Shown here piece after piece: positions 34,268 to 39,039 of a DNA stretch of 39,039 bases (positions within the stretch are counted from its first letter, which is position 1; every line of letters begins with the position of its first letter). Source of the DNA: Bacteroidales bacterium. Lineage in GTDB: Bacteria; Bacteroidota; Bacteroidia; Bacteroidales; UBA932. A program made the position numbers and the translations under genes. The stretch covers positions 1 to 39,039 of the forward strand of contig JAQUYF010000014.1 of assembly GCA_028691975.1 (NCBI GenBank). The letters are read 5' to 3'. The notes under the pieces were generated by a model. That model saw nothing but the letters and a program-made list of their open reading frames with translations. It had not been told where the DNA came from and made no database searches.

Positions 34268-35626
34268 TTAAGCCATTTCTTTTAACATCAAGTCAATCCC
34301 CTTTGTGACAATTGACTGAATCTCAATCTTGGAAGGACAGACAAACTCGCAGAGGGCAACATCTTCCTCAATGATCTCGTAGATGCCCAGATTTTCCATC
34401 TTCTCAATATCCTCCGCCAATATAGCTTTAAACAGATATACGGGATAGATATCCATCGGAAGCACCTTAGAATATATCTCGGATACTACGAATGCACGCT
34501 CCTCTCCGTTGGTATTGGTATCCATATCGTACTGCTTTTGGGGAGTAAGCCATGAGAAATAAGAGTGCGATGCACTGAACTTTTTGAGTCTTAAAGGCTT
34601 AACCCATCCGAACATCTCGAAATACCTGCCCTCCGGAATAATTGTAACTAAATTGTTATAAAAGCCCAAAAAGCCGTTTGTGCCAACATTTTCACCCGTC
34701 AAAATATCCCCGCTGATAATCCTCAACTCTCCTTTTGACGTATCAAAATATTCCGCCAGCGAACTCATAGCAATACCCGGGATACATTTGATGTACGAAG
34801 GGTTGAGAGCGGCAGGACCCGCCACCGCAACGGTGCGTCTCATATCATATATTCCGTTCAGGAATAATTTACCTATGGCTGAGACAGACAACAAATCTAT
34901 TGTCCAGATCAGTTCTCCCTTATTGAGTGGGCTGATATGGTTAATCTGCACACCCACATTTCCGGCAGGATGAGGCCCGACAAAAGAGTGGTAAATAACA
35001 TGTTGCAGCTTATGCAGCTCCGTCCCGGCAAAATTACGCGCATCCAGAGAGAGGTGAATTCCTCCGTCAGTCAGCTTATTTAAGACTTCTATTCCCTGCT
35101 GCAAAGCATCAAATTCACTTGAAAATATATAGTCGGGATCCGCTGCAAGCGGTGCCGTGGCCATGCCTGAGATAAATATCGACTTGGGCGTCGTACATGG
35201 ATTTGCAACTACGCCGTAAGGACGTTGTATAATAGCAGGCCATAAGCCGGTTTCAAGCAGTAGCTTGATAATATTCTGACGATCCAAGGTATAGACCTTT
35301 GGAACATCAAAATGCAGATAATCAGTCTCTTTATCGGCCTTAATTCTAATCTCCAACAGCTTCCGTTTCTCTCCGCGAACAATCTCATTCACTACGCCGC
35401 TACATGGGGCACAAAAGATGATCTCGGGATGCTGCTTGTCTGCAAACACGGGGGTACCTGCCTTGACAGCATCGCCTTCCTTAACGAGCAATCTGGGTAT
35501 AATTCCCCTAAAATCAGTGGGTTTGAGTGCAACAACGTCCGGAACAACTGTTTTAGTGACTGTACAGGAGGCGACTCCGCTGATCGGAATATCCAAACCT
35601 CTTTTCAATCTAATGTGTTCTGACAT
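34268..35626 (-). CDS. nqrA: Na+-NQR subunit A
   Basis: A 452-residue soluble subunit on the cytoplasmic face that contacts quinone binding sites. Family marks are LKRGLDIPISG at the start, the biotinyl-lipoyl-like segment LVKEGDAVKAGTPVFADK, ALQQGIEVLNKL and the C-terminal DVALCEFVCPSKIEIQ. ATG 35626 is preferred; a GTG directly before it (35629) would add one residue. It is the first gene of nqrABCDEF, with a -7 element TAACTTTG 43 nt upstream, divergent from the helicase gene. Confidence 0.97.
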   Translation of the reverse strand: MSEHIRLKRGLDIPISGVASCTVTKTVVPDVVALKPTDFRGIIPRLLVKEGDAVKAGTPVFADKQHPEIIFCAPCSGVVNEIVRGEKRKLLEIRIKADKETDYLHFDVPKVYTLDRQNIIKLLLETGLWPAIIQRPYGVVANPCTTPKSIFISGMATAPLAADPDYIFSSEFDALQQGIEVLNKLTDGGIHLSLDARNFAGTELHKLQHVIYHSFVGPHPAGNVGVQINHISPLNKGELIWTIDLLSVSAIGKLFLNGIYDMRRTVAVAGPAALNPSYIKCIPGIAMSSLAEYFDTSKGELRIISGDILTGENVGTNGFLGFYNNLVTIIPEGRYFEMFGWVKPLRLKKFSASHSYFSWLTPQKQYDMDTNTNGEERAFVVSEIYSKVLPMDIYPVYLFKAILAEDIEKMENLGIYEIIEEDVALCEFVCPSKIEIQSIVTKGIDLMLKEMA

Positions 35627-35668
35627 CACTTATTTCTTTAAATATAAATAGTATGCGAAAATGAGGGG

Positions 35669-35676
35669 CAAAGTTA
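35669..35676 (-). promoter_or_regulatory. -7 element of the nqr operon
   Basis: TAACTTTG on the minus strand is a full match to TAnnTTTG, about 43 nt before ATG 35626. A clear TTTG at -33 is missing. It overlaps the in-frame extension upstream of the helicase start, which supports the later start for that gene. Confidence 0.5.
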
Positions 35677-35723
35677 TGGATAAAAAAGGAGATAAATATG
35701 GTTTATTTTTGATTTTTCAAGTC

Positions 35724-35731
35724 TATATTTG
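35724..35731 (+). promoter_or_regulatory. -7 element of the helicase gene
   Basis: TATATTTG matches TAnnTTTG and ends 7 nt before ATG 35739. Transcription would then begin at or next to the start codon, giving a nearly leaderless message; alternatively the real promoter lies further upstream. Confidence 0.4.
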
Positions 35732-35738
35732 CACAACT

Positions 35739-38054
35739 ATGACAGAAAGCGAAAAAAACTATTTAAAGGAGCTTAACGCTGCTCAATATGACGCGGTTAC
35801 GCAGATAGAGGGGCCCTCATTAATAATAGCGGGGGCAGGTAGTGGAAAGACCAGAGTACTTACCTGCAGAATTGCAAATATTTTGGAGCACGGGTGCAGT
35901 CCGGGCAGTGTTCTGGCCCTGACCTTTACAAAAAAAGCAGCCACGGAGATGAAGGAACGTATTGCGGCCCTTGTTGGAGAGAATAAAGCCAAATGGATCT
36001 GGATGGGTACTTTTCACTCTATATTTATTCGCTTCCTGCGGAAAAATGCGGCTCTTTTGGGCTATCCTGAGCAGTTTACAATATACGACCAGTCGGACTC
36101 GCGCAGTGCTATCAGGCAGTGCATCAAGGAGCTACAGTTGGACGACAAGATCTACAAGCCTAATGATGTACAGTCACGGATATCTGTGGCCAAGAATAAT
36201 CTGATTACCTCAGCAGCCTATATCAACAACAGTGAGATTATACAGAATGACTTCGCTGCACATAAAGGACGTATCTGCGATGTCTATTCACTTTACGCTC
36301 AGAAGTGTAAAACTGCAGGAGCCATGGATTTTGATGATCTGCTGCTCAATACCAACATTCTGTTCAGAGACCATCCTGAAGCCTTGGCCGAGATACAGAG
36401 TAGATTTCAGTACATATTGGTAGATGAGTATCAGGACACTAACTTTGCACAGTACCTTATTCTGAAAAAACTTGCCTCCACCCACCACAATATCTGTGTA
36501 GTAGGTGATGACTCTCAAAGTATTTACGGCTTTCGCGGAGCGAGAATAGAAAATATCCTCAACTTCAGAAAGGACTATCCAGATGCGAAAGAGTTCCGTC
36601 TCGAGCAGAACTACCGTTCCACTAAAACTATTGTTGATGCTGCCAACAGTCTTATTTCCAAAAATGAACACAGACTGAAAAAGGAGTGTTTCTCAAAAGG
36701 GGAGTCGGGAGAAAAGATCGGTGTCATCAAAGCTTTTACTGAGCAGGAAGAAGCATACCTTATCGCCTCTTCTATCATTGAAAAGATATATGCAGACAAG
36801 GCCTCTTATGACAACTTTGTGATCCTATACAGGACAAATGCCCAGTCTCGCGCGCTTGAAGAGGCGTTACGCAAGAAAAATCTACCATACCGGGTCTATG
36901 CCGGACATTCGTTTTACGACCGTGCCGAGGTAAAAGATATGCTGGCATATTTCAGACTGCTTGTCAATCCTAAAGATGACGAGGCTCTGCGAAGAGTAAT
37001 CAACGTTCCGGCAAGAGGTATTGGCGACACTTCGCTCGGATACCTTTCTGCTGCTGCGGCCTCTTCCGGCAACTCTCTCTACGACACTCTCTTCCTGCCT
37101 TCTGAGCAGCTTGCCGATGCCGGCTTAAAGGAGACTTCTCTTCGCAAAATGAGAGCATTTGCAGCCATAATTACGGAGCTGCACCAAAAAGCCTCCGCAA
37201 CCGATGCTTATCAACTTGCTCTTGAGGTGGGTAATGCAAGCGGATATCTTATCTCTCTGAAAAATGATACGACTTTTGAAGGACAGGCAAAATTTGACAA
37301 TGTAGAAGCACTATTCAACAGCGTGCAGGATTATGTAGAAGAAGAACGTGAAAATCGTCAGGAGATGGCCGGAGATGGATATGAGCCGGATGAAACAGTG
37401 ATCATGAGCGAATATCTTGAGAATATAGCTCTGCTGTCTGAGGTCGAAAAGGATGATGACGAAAATAAAGAAGAGTCCTCCAATAAGATTACTCTGATGA
37501 CAGTACACGCCTCTAAAGGGCTTGAATACAACTATGTATATATTGCCGGCATGGAAGAAAACCTTTTCCCCTCAGAGGGAAATACAGGCAAAATGGAGAA
37601 TATAGAGGAGGAGCGCAGGCTCTTCTACGTAGCCCTGACACGTGCCCGCAAGTGTGTAACGGTCTCCTTTGCCAACAACCGCATGAAGTGGGGGCAGCGT
37701 GTCAGTAATGCCGTAAGTCGCTTTCTGCGTGAGATAGACGCGACATATCTTGATGACAGCATTGACCTTGATGACTCGGGTCAGGGATCGTTCTCATCTC
37801 ACAGTCAGAATGAATTTCTGACTCCTACCCGTCCGCAGTTCTCTCGTCCGACAGTTCACACTCCGAGTCCGGATTTCAAGCCGGACCCAATTGCCAACCT
37901 TACTGTAGGGCAACGCGTAGAGCATGATAGATTTGGTTTTGGCACGATTATTTCATTTGATGGTGACGGCCCGAATCGTAAAGCACTCGTTGATTTCGAA
38001 GAGGGCGGCAGGAAGACTTTGCTGCTGAAATTTGCAAAATTGCGTATTGTGTAA
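35739..38054 (+). CDS. uvrD: PcrA/UvrD-type superfamily 1 DNA helicase
   Basis: A 771-residue 3'-5' DNA helicase used in nucleotide excision repair, mismatch repair or removal of RecA filaments. Walker A is IIAGAGSGKTR (Lys37), Walker B is LVDEYQDTN, motif III VVGDDSQSIYGFRGA, motif IV LEQNYRST, motif V TLMTVHASKGLEY and motif VI RRLFYVALTRAR. The last 50 residues resemble a Tudor-like PcrA end (VGQRVEHDRFGFGTI, VDFEEGGRKTLLLKFAKL). ATG 35739 (MTESEKNYLKELNAAQ) fits family N-termini; an in-frame ATG at 35661 would add 26 residues and overlap both promoter elements. PcrA versus UvrD naming cannot be decided. Confidence 0.95.
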   Translation: MTESEKNYLKELNAAQYDAVTQIEGPSLIIAGAGSGKTRVLTCRIANILEHGCSPGSVLALTFTKKAATEMKERIAALVGENKAKWIWMGTFHSIFIRFLRKNAALLGYPEQFTIYDQSDSRSAIRQCIKELQLDDKIYKPNDVQSRISVAKNNLITSAAYINNSEIIQNDFAAHKGRICDVYSLYAQKCKTAGAMDFDDLLLNTNILFRDHPEALAEIQSRFQYILVDEYQDTNFAQYLILKKLASTHHNICVVGDDSQSIYGFRGARIENILNFRKDYPDAKEFRLEQNYRSTKTIVDAANSLISKNEHRLKKECFSKGESGEKIGVIKAFTEQEEAYLIASSIIEKIYADKASYDNFVILYRTNAQSRALEEALRKKNLPYRVYAGHSFYDRAEVKDMLAYFRLLVNPKDDEALRRVINVPARGIGDTSLGYLSAAAASSGNSLYDTLFLPSEQLADAGLKETSLRKMRAFAAIITELHQKASATDAYQLALEVGNASGYLISLKNDTTFEGQAKFDNVEALFNSVQDYVEEERENRQEMAGDGYEPDETVIMSEYLENIALLSEVEKDDDENKEESSNKITLMTVHASKGLEYNYVYIAGMEENLFPSEGNTGKMENIEEERRLFYVALTRARKCVTVSFANNRMKWGQRVSNAVSRFLREIDATYLDDSIDLDDSGQGSFSSHSQNEFLTPTRPQFSRPTVHTPSPDFKPDPIANLTVGQRVEHDRFGFGTIISFDGDGPNRKALVDFEEGGRKTLLLKFAKLRIV

Positions 38055-38079
38055 CAAAAAAGTCAAACTTTTTAATTCA

Positions 38080-38095
38080 TGGCACAGGATTTGCA
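38080..38095 (+). promoter_or_regulatory. Sigma-54-type (-24/-12) promoter
   Basis: TGGCACAGGATTTGCA fits the RpoN consensus TGGCAC-N5-TTGCW at every fixed position with exact GG-to-GC spacing. It lies between the helicase stop and the hairpin at 38141-38176, on the strand of the flanking genes. The predicted start is near 38107. No sigma-54 activator gene or clear enhancer repeat is visible in the window. Confidence 0.6.
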
Positions 38096-38106
38096 ACATT
38101 CTAAAT

Positions 38107-38185
38107 CGAAGTTTTTCATAGTTTAAGTTTAGGTTAAGTAACGGGCTACTCTCCGATCTGAAGGAAAGTGGCCCGTGAAATTTTA
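38107..38185 (+). ncRNA. Candidate small RNA from the sigma-54-type promoter
   Basis: From the predicted start about 12 nt after the -12 element, transcription would run through an AT-rich stretch (GTTTAAGTTTAGGTTAAG) and stop at the long hairpin 38141-38176 and its T-rich tail, giving about 80 nt with no reading frame. No Rfam family is recognised. It could instead be an attenuated leader for the gene at 38238, or just the helicase 3' end. Confidence 0.35.
38141..38176 (+). terminator. Long hairpin terminator after the helicase gene
   Basis: The arms ACGGGCTACTCTCC (38141-38154) and GGAAAGTGGCCCGT (38163-38176) pair at 12 Watson-Crick positions with one G-T wobble and one mismatch, around an 8-nt loop. 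The tail GAAATTTTATTG is T-rich but interrupted. Confidence 0.65.
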
Positions 38186-38216
38186 TTGTTATATCAAGAT
38201 TTTTCACTTACATTTG
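38186..38216 (+). promoter_or_regulatory. Bacteroidetes-type promoter of the secreted-protein gene
   Basis: TTG at 38186-38188, 20 nt, then TACATTTG at 38209-38216, a full TAnnTTTG match, 21 nt before ATG 38238. It follows the hairpin closely, so the downstream gene is transcribed separately. Confidence 0.65.
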
Positions 38217-38237
38217 ATATGAATTAACTGTCAAGTT

Positions 38238-39020
38238 ATGAAAAAACTACTATTTATCATTCTTGTTTGCATATCAACATTATCGTATGCGCAAGACTTT
38301 ACCGGTGAGCACATTGGAGCAACCATAAAAGTGAAGTATGCCGGCAGTAAACCTGTTATTACAGATTTTTTCAATGCCTACAACAATTGGTGCATCACAG
38401 CCTGTGACGAAAATGAATATGACAGGACATTTATTGCAAATGCTAAAAAAACTGCTGATATCGCCAATGGTTACCTGAAATATGAGGATAAAAATGCATC
38501 TTCCTCTTATTCATATATTGAATGTTGTTACTGGAATATGTATGAAAAGAGCAAGATTATTTTTGCGGTGAACTATGTAAATGCCTTCTATGCTACGGCG
38601 AATACTATTCGTCTCGATTTTTTTGAGTACGACAAAGCAAGTGCAGTCATGCGCAAGATACTGCCTCCGACAGATATTCTGTATAACTCAGAGCAGTGGT
38701 ACGAACATTTTTCCCCTACCGAAATGCGAAACGTGCAATTCGCTCTACCTCAAAGAGGCAAGGACATAACTGTCTATATTAAGGGATGTAATGAACAGGG
38801 TGAAAGCACATCACATACCGAATATTTAAAATGGAATGGTTGCGGCTTTTCTTCCGAAACTTCCAATGTCGGTCCGTTCATTGATTCACTGTACTATGTC
38901 CTGGCATCAGTCTACAGGTCTCCTGACCTGAGCAGTCAGAAGATAGAGACAGTCCTTAATGGCAAATACGATGGCCGGATAGTGGAAGGATGGCATATCT
39001 CCCGATATGCAGCGATTTGA
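38238..39020 (+). CDS. Secreted protein of unknown function
   Basis: A 260-residue protein with a clear signal peptide (KKLLFIILVCISTLSYAQ, cleavage probably after the Ala of SYA), so exported to the periplasm or beyond; there is no lipobox. The mature part is rich in aromatic residues and Asn/Asp with six or so cysteines (NNWCITACDEN, YIECCYWNMYE, KGCNEQG, WNGCGFS), which may form disulfides. No catalytic motif or known family is recognised. Codon use looks like its neighbours. It has its own promoter (38186-38216), ends 19 bases before the window edge and is complete. What follows it cannot be seen. Confidence 0.85.
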   Translation: MKKLLFIILVCISTLSYAQDFTGEHIGATIKVKYAGSKPVITDFFNAYNNWCITACDENEYDRTFIANAKKTADIANGYLKYEDKNASSSYSYIECCYWNMYEKSKIIFAVNYVNAFYATANTIRLDFFEYDKASAVMRKILPPTDILYNSEQWYEHFSPTEMRNVQFALPQRGKDITVYIKGCNEQGESTSHTEYLKWNGCGFSSETSNVGPFIDSLYYVLASVYRSPDLSSQKIETVLNGKYDGRIVEGWHISRYAAI

Positions 39021-39039
39021 TTCCCGTAAGATATAACTA

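Noticed and set aside
35661-35738. Upstream in-frame start of the helicase gene
   Set aside because: The extension overlaps the nqr and helicase -7 elements and does not match family N-termini.
1-39039. Search by eye for a CRISPR array and for insertion-sequence ends
   Set aside because: No regularly spaced repeats, transposase genes or paired terminal inverted repeats were recognised; a repeat-finding program would be needed to exclude degenerate ones.

Overview
The window looks like a chromosomal segment of a Bacteroidales (Bacteroidota) bacterium. The main reasons are the recurring promoter form TTTG-N19/20-TAnnTTTG (for example 29645-29675, 10020-10051, 10233-10263), start codons mostly without a Shine-Dalgarno, and typical families: NigD-like, BACON, DUF5689, DUF4493 and DUF6359 lipoproteins, a GH20 hexosaminidase, a complete Na+-NQR operon, and an ECF sigma factor beside a beta-barrel-type partner. 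I cannot name a species.

Layout. 1-3853 (minus): a Cas12a (Cpf1) gene broken by one frameshift, with a BRO-N/antirepressor-like gene starting 2 nt after its stop; no array or adaptation gene is visible. 4040-5218 (plus): a DUF3784-PH-thioredoxin fusion. 5221-7046 (minus): ECF sigma factor and its membrane/beta-barrel partner. 7204-8260: NigD-like lipoprotein and a lone receiver protein sharing a bidirectional terminator. 8371-10213 (minus): GH20 hexosaminidase and tRNA-Lys. 10291-13030 (minus): two overlapping BACON lipoprotein genes, one a DRGH nuclease. 13163-15324 (plus): GlsB/YeaQ-type membrane protein, M48 metalloprotease, threonine aldolase. 15501-19823 (plus): fabH-fabK-fabF-fabZ-fabG, a tightly packed fatty-acid cluster with an FMN-type enoyl reductase and no acpP or fabD. 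19843-25696: DUF4493/DUF6359 lipoprotein, a 1090-residue oxidoreductase that fuses subunits normally encoded separately, a patatin-like lipase and a small membrane protein. 25746-29619 (minus): a compact three-gene cassette. 29692-35626 (minus): nqrABCDEF. 35739-39020 (plus): PcrA/UvrD helicase, a sigma-54-type promoter with a possible small RNA, and a secreted protein of unknown function.

The strongest candidate for an undescribed system is the cassette at 25746-29675. It encodes a Ser/Thr-kinase-like protein with BspA-type leucine-rich repeats, a protein joining a DarT-type (DUF4433) ADP-ribosyltransferase domain to a von Willebrand A domain with an intact MIDAS motif, and a PP2C-type phosphatase that starts 1 nt after the preceding stop. 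A strong promoter sits just upstream and a separate promoter follows it. The kinase/vWA/PP2C combination resembles the TerY-P phosphorylation triads, but here the vWA protein carries a potential nucleic-acid-modifying toxin domain and no DarG macrodomain antitoxin is seen in the window. My inference is a phosphorylation-gated ADP-ribosylation system, perhaps for defence or stress.

Other points worth a second look are the otherwise intact frameshifted Cas12a and its coupled BRO-N gene, the perfect -24/-12 element at 38080-38095, the fused oxidoreductase, and a cysteine-rich tail on NqrC. No stretch longer than about 185 bases lacks a gene or a described element.
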